NCBI GenBank assembly: GCA_942486035.1
Contig: CALNXK010000002.1
Span: 7,079,501 to 7,143,500 of the forward strand
Origin: Porites lobata
Taxonomy: Eukaryota; Cnidaria; Anthozoa; Scleractinia; Poritidae
Length of the DNA stretch: 64,000 nucleotides
Direction of reading: 5' to 3'
Positions 47,027 to 59,400 of the stretch are shown in pieces. Made by a program: the position numbers and the translations under genes. Every line of letters starts with the position of its first letter. Position 1 is the stretch's first letter. The notes under the pieces are model-generated. The model did no database searches. It saw only the letters and a program-made list of their open reading frames with translations, and had not been told where the DNA came from.

Positions 47027-47250
47027 GGCTGGTGAGCTCAGTTAGTTGGTTACCTAAGAGTAGTGGAGCGGTACGGCGCGGTTCGATCCCAGCCAGACTA
47101 ACACTCATGATCTTTAAACAAATGAGGAGAAAGTGCTGCCTTTGATTTGACATTTGTAAATGGTTAGATCTTCTAGTCTTCTTGGATAACAACCTGAAAC
47201 AGTAGCAGCGTCTCAGAACACTTCTCTGATCTAACCCTTGAAGATGTCGG
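47027..47250 (+). mobile_element. tRNA-derived SINE, copy 2
   Basis: The head GGCTGGTGAGCTCAGTTAG has an A box, and the B box is GGTTCGATCCC. The body, GAGGAGAAAGTGCTGCCTTT...GGTTAGATCTTCTAGTCTTC, matches the minus-strand copy at 19322-19611. The anticodon region is disrupted and the 3' end is truncated, so this copy is older. Confidence 0.88.
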
Positions 47251-47259
47251 GGGTGGGGC

Positions 47260-48929
47260 GCGGGGGGTGGGTAAAGGATCACTAGGGAGGTAACAAGTGT
47301 TTGACAGCCGCCACTACAGATTCTTAAATCATTTTACATTCGCACCAGGGAACTTTCATAATCCATTACTTTCTAACAAAAGCGCTCTGGCACATTGACA
47401 GACTGTATCGTATCATCGTATCATCAGATAACATTGAATGGCCAGATATTTTCATTTACATTCTACAACTTAAGAGCATATCATCCCTGTCTGAACGAAA
47501 ATCACCTTTGATGCGTCCTTCACAAAAGACCTTAACTGCAACTGATTTAAGCGCCGTTACATTCTGACCACCATACATGACCTAATTACCAGCAGACATA
47601 TTACCCTTGCCGATGATTTGCCAAAGGGATTACGTAGTCCAGCAATGTCGAACCCAGTGCTTACCCTGGCCGTCATGCGCAGAAGAGCTCTGGGGTCGAG
47701 ATTAGTCAAGGTGCCTAATTAATTATAAATGACGCCAAGCATGCGCAGTGTTCTACGATAATATGGCCTTTAAATAAGGACATTTCATTGATGTTAATTA
47801 AACCTCAATTCTGTACGTTCTGTTATTAACATCTCTATGCATGTTTAGGGTAACGAGTTTTAGGTGGCAAACAGCTGAAAATTCCTGCTTTTCAATTAAA
47901 TTGCCATTCTACCACTTTTGAAGTTGCTTCTAATAAAGGCGAGTTTCATTTAACCTATGAGTTGAAAACGACAGTGTTAATTCGATTACTACATCACTGA
48001 TCACAAGACAAGAAAGCAGGATTAAAACATTAAAAAATATTTTCGAGAAGTCGGCATTGTTAAGTAAGGCAACGACTAAATGTTGCATCATATTGGTAGC
48101 GGGTCGTTTCATCAATCTAAACAGTCTAAATCCGAATTTTTCCGATCGAAAATTGCAGCTTCGGCTGTGTCCAAGTAGGCAGTTCCTTTTGACAACAGCC
48201 TTCCATTTAGTCAGCCGAGTTTCAGATGAGCGCTTAAAAAAAGGCAGTTGGCGCTACTTCTTGGGTGGCATCCGATTGGCGAACGAGAAAGCCAAGTCAC
48301 TAAACATGTCAGAACCTAGCACGGTTATTGTTCGGTATTTTCTCAATTGCATCTTCATACCACTTCATTCTTGGTACTCTAACAATTCTTTGGTAAACTT
48401 TTATCCATAAGGATGACTGTAAAAAAAGGATTGTACATGTGATAGCATTCAATCATGGGCTTATCTATTAGTTACCGGGCTTGACTCTGTGCACAGACAG
48501 TTTTTTTGTGAAGAGTTAAAACTGTTCACAGTAGAGCGACAACCAAATATAATGTTGTACAGGAAACGTATCGCTGACACATATGCATCAGTTTGAAAAA
48601 AATAACCCGAGCAATCATTTCCGGTCGACGACCATTTTTTGAATCACTTCAAATACTCTTAATTTTGCTTTTAGTGCAAACATTACAAAGTTTTCATGCA
48701 CTAATTGGTTCAGCATTCTACAGTAACCAGTCTGTTGCCTTACGGTTTTTCATCCATGCTTCACAGACGTACATGAATAAATGTATCCAGGTGCTTCAAG
48801 GTGAATCATTCTTCCTCTAAACCTCACAGAATTGTGTGAATATATTTTTTTCTTTCATAGCTTCTCTTTTGAAAGGCTGATTTAAGTATCAAAACATTCA
48901 AAAATTTCCTGTCAAGAACACTACACCAG
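47260..48929. other. Intergenic stretch before channel gene 3' end
   Basis: I recognise no gene or clear mobile element. The last part presumably holds the 3' UTR of the minus-strand channel gene; no poly(A) signal was identified with confidence. Confidence 0.4.
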
Positions 48930-51900
48930 TTATCTTCTCTTCCAAACGAAATCAAAAGATCTTGAAGCAGGTCTAACGTTGTCTCCACGCCGCTCGCGTG
49001 AAAGATGTGACATGGAACACTCTAGGTCAGCTAGTCTGTCAGAAAACTCTTCCCTCTGCTTTTTCAATTCTGCCAAAAGGGTCTCCTTTTCTCTCTCGAG
49101 GGTGGCAATTTTCTCTTCCATCTTAGCAAAAGATCGGCTTTTTACTCTCGGTTCAGAGTCAGCGCAGTCTGTCTCAGTTCTGTTGTGCTTATTTGACAAA
49201 AGCACGCTCGTGCGTCTCTTGTCATTCTCGAGCCTTTGTTTAGCAATGCTCTCAATCTTTGTTTTGATCTCAGGATATTCGTCGAGCACTTCCATGAGAT
49301 CATTCTTCGACAAGCAAAAAAGCTCTGAGTAACCGACGGAGCGGACCGAAGCGGTCCGACGATTTCCGGCGGCGCTCATGCACAAAACACTTATCTCTCC
49401 AAAGTAACTACCGGCCTCTAACACAGCATAGATTTTGGTGCCTGTTTCTGACACCACCTCCAACTTGCCCCTGTTCACGATGTACATCTCTCTGCCGACT
49501 TCGCCTTTCCTGCAGACGTAGTCACCTGTAAAAAAATGCTATAGTTAACATATCGAACAAGTGAGGTAGTGTTTTATCTGACTGATAGAGACTGCTCACA
49601 GCAAAAAGGTAGGTCAAGAAAAACGAAACACAGCTTAACTTTTGATTTTCTTGAAGAAATCAACTCACAAAACATTATGGTCAAACCTTCCTTGTTTGTT
49701 CCAGGTTATAATTACTATTCAATTTTGAGCAAGGTAGTATACACAATTAAAAACGGATACTGTCTTCAGAACGGGTTGCGCTGAGACTAAATAGCACGGG
49801 CTCGTATTCACGGGGAACACGGCGAGGCTCCGCCCGAAAGGGATATCTCTTTTTAGGCTTTTCGTATATTTTGTGGTTCAACTTTATCCTTGGTTTAAAC
49901 TTCATTTTCTTTTGTTTCAAACTCGTTATCAGGTCATTATCATACCATACCCCAAAACATATGAAAACAAAATTTATACCAAGGATAAAATTGAACAACA
50001 ACATATAAAAGAGCGCAGTGATTTCGTGAGTTGAAGTATATAAAATGTTAGGAACATTTGTGAATGACCGTCCCATTGCAGTCTTGCACGCTCACGTTCA
50101 TTACAGCCAATGGCAGGTTACTTGCTGCATCATTATGACAAAACATCATACTCGTTTTTATTTATAAAGGTACTCAAACTTTCTTCATTTTTTATTGATG
50201 CTTAGCCGAAAAAAAATATAAGCAAGATTTCCAGAGATTGTCCAAGATTATCAAATACTTGCTAGGATCTCAGTATTTAAGTGAAACACTTCTCTATAAA
50301 TATTTCACGAGAAATTTTTTAATTTACCTGGTGAAAATAGCTGAGGACGAAGACGCAAGACCAGCTCGCTAAGAAACCCCGCCTCACAGTCCTGAAAGAT
50401 AGCAACCTTCCTTAATGAATCTAAGTGCACGTGGATTGCCAACTCAGCTCGGAGTTTGTCTGGCAAAGAGTGCAGGAGCTCCTCTTCATCGGGATGTTTC
50501 TTGTTCATCCACAAATAATCGAACCACTTAATCACCCGCTGTTGTAAATGTTGAGGGATTTTGTGGAAACGCATATAAGCTTTAATACCGTCCATCTTGT
50601 TTTGGAAGTCTACTTTACCAGCATTTTGATTGGTGATAATACTACCCACATTTCCTACAATAGTGGCAAAAAGAAGTACACCTGCAAAGAAGGGATAAAG
50701 TGGAACTCCGTCAATACGGCTACTGTTGGTACCTCTCGACCACTGTTGGGTCAAGAAAATCTGCAACACTGTTGGGTCACGAAAATCTGAATTTTTGTTT
50801 GGCCAAGAAAATTTGGACCACTGTTGGGCCAAGAAAATCTGAATTACTGTTTGGCCGAGATAATCTGGACCACTATCGGACCATGGTAATCTGGGCCACA
50901 GTTGGGCCATGAAAAATCTGGACCACTGTTGGGTAAAGATAATATAGATTACTGTTAGGCCAAGAAATCTGGACCACTGTTGAGCCAAGATAATCTGGAC
51001 CAATATTGCACCATGGTAATCTGGGCCATGAAATATCTGGACCACTGTTGGGCCGAGAAAATCTGGACCACTTGGGCCAGGAAAATCTGCATCATTGCTG
51101 GGTCAAGAAAATCTGGAACATTGTTGGGCCATGAAAATCTGGAACATTGTAGGGCCTAGAAAACCTTAACACCACTGTTGGGCCATGAAAATCTGGATCA
51201 CTGTTGGGTTAGGAAAAATGTGGACCACTATTGGGCTATGGTAATCCCAGCCACAGTTAAGGCATGAACATTTGGCCCGGGGTGGTGTTTCACTGAGCCT
51301 TTCTAAATATGGAATGACAAGCATAATTGAATTTTGGTCATCCATCTGCCTAAATCACATATGTCGCTCGAAAGTTCAATTGCACTGCACTTTTGACGGC
51401 TTTCAGAACCCTTCCAAAATCCGTACATTTCTGGACAAAACTGACGAAAGAGTATTATCTTACATATTTTTGTGCGGAGAGAATTTTAAAGTTTGGTGGC
51501 AAATCCGTTGACAATGAACACAGAGAATAATACTTCTCAGGTAGAGAAAGCTGCGTGATTGGTTTACAGCTTGTGTTCTTTCGCATCCAATAAATAGTAC
51601 CCGGCACAGTCCGCCCAGCTTCAGAAACGGACGCTTCGCACTTTGACCTTACCTTATCCTTGGTAGCAGATTTCGTTACCAAATTATTAGAAAGGCCCCT
51701 TCATACTCCATGAGCAAAATAATATTTACAACTTACCTATCAGATAATCAAGCGTAACAATAATAAACTCCACGTTAGTGTGGGGTGGCGGCACTTCTCC
51801 AATTGTCGTCAACGTCAGAGTTGACCAATAAAAAGAGTATATGTATTTTCTTGTGAGTGACAGGTGTCTTTCAGTTAGGGTTCCGTTGATTCCTGGGTAA

Positions 51901-54900
51901 ACCCATGTGTCGGTGCCAAACCCAATTTCTCGCGACACGATGAAGTAAATACATGCATTCCAGTGAATTAAAACAAGAATAAACTGCATTAAGGAAGCCA
52001 GTCTGAACAGATTCGGATAGCTGGTTCTGCTCTCTGTGCGATCAAGAAATCGCCAGAAACGATGATATTTTATCAGACGGTTCATACGTATCGCGGGCTC
52101 GTGCTTTATGAAAATATACGCAATATCCAGAGGCACAATGGACGCGGCGTCTAAATAAAACGCTGACGTGTGCAAGTAGTGCCGGCGCATTTTTTGAATG
52201 TCTCTTTGCATGATTCCGTCCTCCATGTATCCTGTTCTTGAGCTCACAAACACATCCGCGATATAGATCACATCGCAAAAATAGTCAATTACAATCCAGA
52301 TTATCGCGTGTCGTTCCTGGATTTCAGGGAATGAGGTTCTTAATATAAGCACCCATGAATTATACACAACAGCTACGGAGACTATTAGCAACCAGTAGTA
52401 GAGCCTGTCACCTGCAAAGAGAATATTAAGATAAGCTATTAATATCACAATTTATTCCACGCTATAACAAAAAAGAGAGATATAGAAAGCTGTAAAATAT
52501 TCTGCGGTATCTTACGGATTGTATTCAACGGCAGTTTGTTGGGATGCCCATTGAACGGACAGGAGAGTCAGGACTAAAAGGGTACACTACGCGAAAAATG
52601 GCTCCCTTCATGTTGTTTTAGGGAAAGGTGTATTTATTTTAAGTATTCATGATGAGTGGCAAGGGATTTTTTAGTAAAACAATGCTTTCTCGTGTTTTTT
52701 CGTGAACACGCCAAAATCCAAATTGAAAAAGAGGATGAGGTATTGATATGCATAAGGAGGAACTACATTGCGACTGATTTCTGAAGATGTTGAGTTCATG
52801 TCACTGTCTCTACTGGTTCCGGTTTCGAAATAAAAAAACGTGTAAACAGCCGACTTAGGGACTTAGGGACCTTAACATACGAGGACGGGACAAGCCACGA
52901 CGACTACCGGAAGTAAATTTACACAACAAGGCCTGCGCACAACAACTCCAAATTCGTGTTCTTGCCGTCCTGGTCTCGTGGAGGACGCCATTTAGCCTGT
53001 TTTGCGTCATCTCGAAAACGTTAGTATTCTCGGCTTGTTTTTATCTACAATAAGACACAATCGATTCCCTTTTCAGATATGCTGACCCTGGTGCTTCATA
53101 AGACCATATTCTTCGCGATTTTTGTCGGAAATATTCCGAAATGAGGAAAACAAGGCGATAATTTAAGTCCATTGTTTGTTGTGTTTTGCACTCGCGACGT
53201 GAATGTTCCTGAGTGCCCAGTGAAGAAACGTAAATCAGTGTAAGTGAAGTTAAAAGAGATCCAGTTACAGTGGACCAATAATCAGTAAAAAAAGTTCAGC
53301 GAAGGTTACTTTGACTTGTACCTCCTGACAGTCGGCCGGTGTTTACCTTTGGCGCATTCAGTTGCAAATCAATTTCATTTTCAATTAAAGATTCCGCTTG
53401 AATGTAGATTCTAATTTTTTTTGGGAAGCCAATGGTGTAGAGTTCTCTTCACGACGAAATAATATGCCGGGAAATCATGTTTTCTGATCCCTTCACTGAA
53501 ACAAAAAAAAGCACAGTTGCGAGAGGAAAGAAATGGGAAGAGGTCGCTGAAAACTTGAACCAAATTGCGAGAGAACTGAAAAAAAAAAGCAAGTGGAATT
53601 GAAACCGACATAAGCAGCATTGAAGTGGCACCAGAGCAGTTAACTGTGTTGTTTCCGTATTCTTGTATTGCAAATAATGACAAAAAATAAATTCATATGG
53701 TAATTCCGGGTTTTTGGAGGTTTCATCGTATAGTAGAATAAATTCATCGTCGTCTATCACGCCGTCTAAGTAGCTCTCCAGAAGAAGGCTCCTATCGTCT
53801 TTAAAGGTCGATACTATTTTGTTCGTGAAATGAATATCGCCGTTGCCGTCCCAAGTGAAAATTGCTTGCTCTGAAGTATATTCTCTCTCTGGCGGACACG
53901 ACGGGCCTCGACCTAGTCTTACTCGTCCAGCCCCGTCGCCGTGCTAGCTCCCCGATCTCGTATCTTAAGGTCCCTTTCACTGCTAAGAGGACGGATGTTT
54001 CAATACTAACAAGTTGTTCAGAGGGCACATAGATTTCTGAACAGTTTTGTTAAAACGTGAAGGCAGAATAGAAGATTTTAAAGGACCTTAAAATCCAGTC
54101 TAAAAAACCAAAAACCGCTATTAACTTGGATCTACCTTCAACTGAAGTTTGGGGGCTAACGGTAAGGTTTAGGACTAGGTTTTGGCTTCTTCTCGTCACC
54201 TGCGCCTGAATTGCAGTGGTTATGCTTGACAGTTTTTTTGAGTAGACGAAGAGTGTAAATTACAGACTGGCTAATGCGGGTCTAAGTCTGCAATGCGGCA
54301 AGACACTTCCTCGAACGTATAGCTTTGTGAGCAGTCTTAGTCTTACTGCCAGTTTTCGCCTACGACAAAAAGGCTATTTTTTTAAAACTCGACGTAATTT
54401 TTCGGTCAAAGCCTTACACCTTTTGCCCGGAAGAAGACTACTTTTCATTAACCCTGGGGACCCTCAGAGCCATTCTACGCTTTCTTAAACCGACTTCACG
54501 AATTCAAATAGACAGTGAGTGTATTTCTGATAATTAAAAACAATAGGTCAAATAAAAAATTCAGAAGGAGCCTTGTATAGCTGTAGTTATAAACAAACGG
54601 CCATTCTTAACCCTTGGGTTTAAATCATTTTGCACTTTTCGTTAAGTTACTTAAAAATTGACAAGAACATCACTTCGAATCGTAGAAAGAGCGTTTTCCA
54701 AGATCTAAACTTAAGGATAAAAACAACATGCCTATTGATTTTTCAAAGATCTCGTTCGGTACGGGTGACATTGGAATCACATTTGACACATCAAGAAAGA
54801 CGGAGGACGAATTTGTCCTAGTACATCTTAATATGTCAAGCTAAAAGAAGCGTTTTTATCCTGACAGTCGTCACATTGTAGGCGTGACAGTGGCAGCGTT

Positions 54901-56327
54901 ATCCGCTAATGAAAGCGACCGAAAGAAAAACCCTTAAGAAGAAGAAGTGGCGTCAAATCATAATAAAGGTCTGTCGAAGGAAAAGTATATTTCTTTAATC
55001 AATTTAAGGTGTATTATCCAGTAATTCATTCATGCGAATTTTAAAGCTGTGTAAGAAACATATGTCTATTCTCGCAGCATGATTTATGACAGAAAACGTT
55101 CGCTCGTTCAATTTTAATAGGGCAGAAATATAACATCCTATTTCCCTAACACCATTACTGATCATAACTGAGTGACTTAAATTCATTTGAACACTAGGCG
55201 TTAAATGCCTTTTTGTGTCGAGGCAAAAAGAGAAAAAACCTGAAATTTGCAACGCAAATTTCATGACCCAAGCTTTGACTAATTTTAGTGACATTGAAAA
55301 TGCGGTCGCAATTTCATTTGGTGGTGTAAAAACTACCCCTTTTACGCTAATAAAAAAACTGATATATTGTGGGAAAGATATTTTTACATCAGTTAAATTA
55401 AAAGCTCGGTCTTCATCACCTTGTCTCATTTCCGTCCTCAACTAGTAATTAATATCATTTCGAATACACAGAGAATATTTTATCAAGATTTAGGAGAGAT
55501 AAACTAAAATAACTGCTGACGGGAACAACGTCATGAAACCTTTTGGTTAGCAATTCAGTCAGCGTATGCTTTTCCCATTTTTGAAAAAATCAAGTAAAAA
55601 GTATATATAAATTTCAGATAAAATCGATATGAATCGGAAGCAGCAAGACCGAAGAGCAGTGTTTTTATTGTCAAAATGAGCCACCTTAACTACTTGTGCA
55701 AAAGATTCTGCAATTGTGACATACACATCGCAGTATAGTTCTTCGTGAAGCATTTTTTAAAGGTTTTTTTTAAATATTATTCCCGGAAATATTTGGCCGG
55801 GCTTGAAACATTATTCAGTTTCAATCTCGAGCAATTTTTAATAATCAGGCAAGTATTGTAAGGAGCTACACTGATTTTGCCGTAAAATTAGATTACTGGC
55901 GACGCTAACCCAAGAACAAGAGAAAAAGCTTTATTTTTTCTTGGGTATTTATTGAACCCCACGCGAGATGTCGGAATCTTTCAGATGACTTTCAGCTTTT
56001 ACCTCGGATTTTACTTCTCAATAGCCTTTAACGTACAATTTTCGAGGAATGAATGAAGTAATAAAACATGATTATTTTAAATTACTCACCTCCTGGGTCA
56101 AAAAATCTTAGCCATCCCACTTTTGTCTCACCGTCGGCAAGAAGCCCAACTGACGGTATCCTGACACGACTCAAAAAAGCCTTTTCCGCTTCACTATATC
56201 TTCTTCCTCCCTTATACAAGTAACGCAGAAGACGTTTATGGCGAATGTCCGCTTCTTCATCTTCGCTAAAGGTGTCCGTGTTAGCAGAGAAACGAACTTT
56301 AGACGTTCGGCTTGTACCTTCGTTCAT
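48930..56327 (-). CDS. Cyclic-nucleotide-gated cation channel, CNGA-type
   Basis: A plasma-membrane cation channel opened by cGMP or cAMP. Coding exons on the minus strand: 56327-56090, 52411-51737, 50681-50328, 49525-48930; total 1863 nt, 620 aa, all junctions phase 1 (G|GT). An acidic N-terminus precedes S1 (LYYWLLIVSVAVVYNSWVLI, from residue 83), S2, S3, S4 (RMNRLIKYHRFWRFLDRTES) and S5 (FILVLIHWNACIYFIV). The pore is YWSTLTLTTIGEVPPP, with TIGE at about 282-285, the CNG filter glutamate. S6 is VLLFATIVGNVGSII. The C-linker has WFDYLWMNKK and ELAIHVHLDSLRKVAIFQDC. The binding domain has SYFGEIS and NRRTASVRS, keeping the Arg-Thr pair that contacts nucleotide. A coiled coil follows (MEEKIATLEREKETLLAELK). 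Order and motifs match vertebrate CNGA1-3. Confidence 0.95.
49526..50327 (-). other. Channel gene intron between coding exons 3 and 4
   Basis: The intron is bounded by CCAG|GTAAAT and TTTTTACAG. Around 49850-50000 is a loose inverted pair (TTATCCTTGGTTTAAACTTC against ACCAAGGATAAAATTGAAC). Otherwise nothing is seen. Confidence 0.8.
50682..51736 (-). other. Channel gene intron between coding exons 2 and 3
   Basis: Bounded by ATAG|GTAAGT and CTTTGCAG. About half of it is the tandem repeat at 50745-51270. Confidence 0.85.
50745..51270. repeat. Degenerate tandem repeat, unit ~26 bp
   Basis: Around 20 variants of CTGGACCACTGTTGGGCC joined by AAGAAAAT, ATGGTAAT or GAGATAAT. It begins about 65 bp upstream (in gene direction) of the exon encoding S6 and the C-linker. 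On the minus strand the repeat happens to be open and in frame with that exon, but the exon's acceptor and the family alignment exclude it from the protein. Confidence 0.88.
52412..56089 (-). other. Channel gene intron between coding exons 1 and 2
   Basis: A 3.7 kb intron between GGAG|GTGAGT and CTTTGCAG. It contains the Harbinger-like remnant at 52865-53975. Among chance frames is a 136-residue ATG-started one on the minus strand ending at 55004, not recognised as any family. Confidence 0.8.
52865..53975 (-). mobile_element. Harbinger-like transposon remnant, ~1.1 kb
   Basis: AGGGACCTTAACATACGAGG at the left is matched by the inverse of TCGTATCTTAAGGTCCCT at the right. Inside, the minus strand encodes TFKDDRSLLLESYLDGVIDD then DEFILLYDETSKNPELPYEF (about 53690-53815). 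The phrase 'IDDDEFILLYDExxxxNPxLPY' resembles the N-terminal part of Harbinger-type nuclease proteins common in cnidarian genomes. This is from memory and not searched. The remainder of the transposase is missing. Confidence 0.6.
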
Positions 56328-56470
56328 TTTCGTCTCGAGGACAGGCGAAGTTTTTAGCTGAGTATCGTGCGAGTCTGAAAGAACAAATAGTAAATTAATC
56401 GCTAGAGTTGTCGTTATTTGGGAGCGTTAGTTCTTAAGCATCTTTGGCACCTAAACGAGGTATACTTACC
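56328..56470 (-). other. 5' UTR of the channel gene and its splice sites
   Basis: The coding exon extends upstream of the ATG to 56374, where TTCTTTCAG forms an acceptor. A consensus donor, CAG|GTAAGT, lies at 56470/56469, so a small intron (56375-56469) probably separates an untranslated first exon ending at 56470. Reading through from that exon meets a TAA before the ATG, supporting its non-coding status. Confidence 0.65.
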
Positions 56471-59400
56471 TGCATATGTTCACTTCTAGGGCATCGTCGA
56501 AGGAGAATTTTTGCGGAAAATTTAAAGTGGCTAAAATCGAACGTGAAGCTGTTTACAAGACAGGGAAATGTTACCGGCGGAGACGAACAAATGACGGCGG
56601 AAGGCCTCTAAATAAAGGACAACCTTCAAAAACAACCTTTGGAAACTAACGACGTTGGAAACGGAACTCTGACAGTTGAATACTTAAAATGGGTCTCCTG
56701 TCTCTATTCACCATGAAATTCCTTTTTTGTTTAAGTGTATAATGAAAGGAAAACCTGGCATATTTGCCTGAATCGACAACAATAGAGCACTTAAGGCTGC
56801 CAATAATTAAAGATCGCTAAGTCTGCTTTTCTGTCCATTTAAACGAATTGCGAGCGAAAGAAATTAAAATCGTTCATGTCAGGCGCGCGCTCTGTTGCGC
56901 AGAAAACATACACGCATCTCAGGAAACGTTTACCTCGGTCTTTCTAGAAGCCATCTCTTGATAAAAGTATCGAAGGTAAGACAACGTTTTTATCTCCTTC
57001 TAGATGATACACTGGCTGTCATTTTCGCAGGCAATATTTTGATGACATTTATAAAGCATGCAGACACGATAAAACGTCTAAATGTTTGGATTACTTCTAA
57101 AGAAAGCTCCGAATAAAGAAAAAAAAATTGAATCCGAGTCACGAACTGTTTCTCAACAACTTGCTGAGAAATTTTCATAAGATCATTATAAAAAGGAATC
57201 GCACAGCTAAAATCGAACAAACAAACAAGAAACACAAAAAAGAAGGCCACTGAAAGATATTGTAAAAGACTCCTTTCCATTTAAGCCTGAAAGAATGGAA
57301 AATAGCTTAAATAATAGACATTGGGTGACTAAATAAATGCAGAAAATCGGTAAATGGGCTATAAACAATTTTGCGCATGCTCAAATGGCTAACAGCTGCT
57401 GAGGCCAATCCATACGTTTCGTTCGCAAGTTCATTCCTAGCTTAGCGATGATATCAAGAGAAACGTATTTTTGTTCGCTATGTTCACCTTAGTTAACCGT
57501 TTCACTTCTAATTGCAGCCAGAGTAAATTCACAAAAAAAAAAATCAAAATTTCATTTTGTAAAATCCTTACAAAAAATATTACGTATGCAGAAGTTTTAT
57601 CAAAGGGGTTTCATTTAAATTATAATACCACAGGATTTTGTCCACTGATTCAAAAATAACGAAAACGAATCAACTGGTCATAACGTATAAACTCGGTCTA
57701 AGGGAGAAAGGGTCAACCCAAGCGTAATGTTGACGCTTGTATTTTGAATAATACAATTAATGACCGTTGATTAGAACGGCGATGAACGACCGAACAAGGG
57801 GGTCACTGATATTCGATTGAACTGAACAACTCTGAAGTACAAACCCCGCGACAAAACTTCTACTTTTAAGTCGCAATTGACCTGATGAATTCACCTTAGT
57901 AGCACTGGAATAATTCTCGTTAAGGTGTTCTTTCAGTTTGCAAGGATGATTTCTTATTTTCACAGCTCATTCTAGCGAAGTGCCGTGCGGCGCTGCAAAA
58001 GTCCTAAGGCAGGATCAAAACTAAATCCAAAACATTAGTTTCCCATTTCCAGCCGATATGTCACAAAAGATAAGATCCTAAGGGGTTTCAGCTTGAGAGG
58101 AAAATATTTCTCGTGTTTATGCCCAATATAGTGGATCAAACGTTGAATCCAAAACTCGAATAATCCAAATTAGTAATGTTTACCAATTTCTACTTAGATG
58201 GGAATTTTCGCGGGGGATTAATTTTCGAAACCTACGATTACTTACAACTTTCGGGAAAATTAATCCCCAGCAAAAGAATAATAAAATGCATTTAAGGTAT
58301 TATTTTTATCGCTGAAATCTTAAAAAAAAAGAAAGAAAGGAAAACATCTCCAGGCTACTATTTGCGCGGTTTTTTTGTGTGCAGTTCCCCGGGCTTTATA
58401 TTCTGGTCTACGTTTTCGGTGAAGGAAATCATAGTTCAAAGTAAAATTAAACAACCAGATTTTTTGCTAGAATATAAATTGGTCTGTTGAGAGTAACATT
58501 GAACAATCAGGATATTCTTCGAAAAAGGTGATTAACCATTGAGAGAGAAAATGCTTTTTTCCCAATAATCCGTAATCTTCTATAGAAAAGGCAAACAGAT
58601 AGAGTATGAAGGTATATTTCTCTAATATAATAAAATCTTATGCCTGTGAATTATTCATACTTTAGCTTCTGGTTTACAGAGGTAGCGAGTTTGCTTACTA
58701 AAAATCTACGTAAATGATTCGTAACCATGTACTGCTAGAGCAAATAGATACTACACCGATGAAACACGTTGGCGTCTTCAAGAAATTTAAAACGAGGTTT
58801 ACGCGCTATGAATTAAGTCGGGCTTAAACTAAAATTAATTTTCCTTTTAAGAAATTTAGAGGGTCAAAAACAATAAAATTAACATACCAGGGTATCCTGA
58901 GCTGAGTTATGGCTTGTATTTTGTTGACATATAATTTGGAAGTAATGGTCCTGGAGTTAGAAACGAATTGCATCTTTCGTTTTCCACATTTAAATTCAAG
59001 CTTGGTATTTACCCCTAAAATAGCCAGTTCCAGTTCAAAACACAATCTCAAAATGTTTTCGCTGACATGGCGACCAATTCAAACACGACAAGCCCGGCTC
59101 CTCACACAGAGGTGTTGCACAATAAGCTTCTTAAGATGACGCGTCATATCATTTCTAACAGCCTAAGTTAATCAATGTGTTGTGATTGGACAAAGGTCGT
59201 GCAGCTTCGGATGAAAGGGGGGGCTGGTGCTGCCGACATTTACCATCCTATTAAAGTTTACATATAAGACTTCTGCATTAAAAATTCATGAGTTTGCGCG
59301 ATTGTTTTGATAAAAGAACTATCATTTAAGCGCTGGAAGTAATAAGAAACTCGCCAAGCGACAGTTAAATTGTACAGGCGATGAAGCAACAATTTAATTA

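Noticed and set aside
50682..51045. N-terminal extension of the channel exon through the tandem repeat
   Set aside because: A good acceptor lies at 50681 and the splice to 51737 restores the conserved S6 sequence (DYLIGVLLFATIVGNVG).
55004..55441. 145-codon minus-strand ORF in the channel intron
   Set aside because: Protein-like length but no recognised motif and no splice sites linking it to the channel; kept only as a note in the intron entry.
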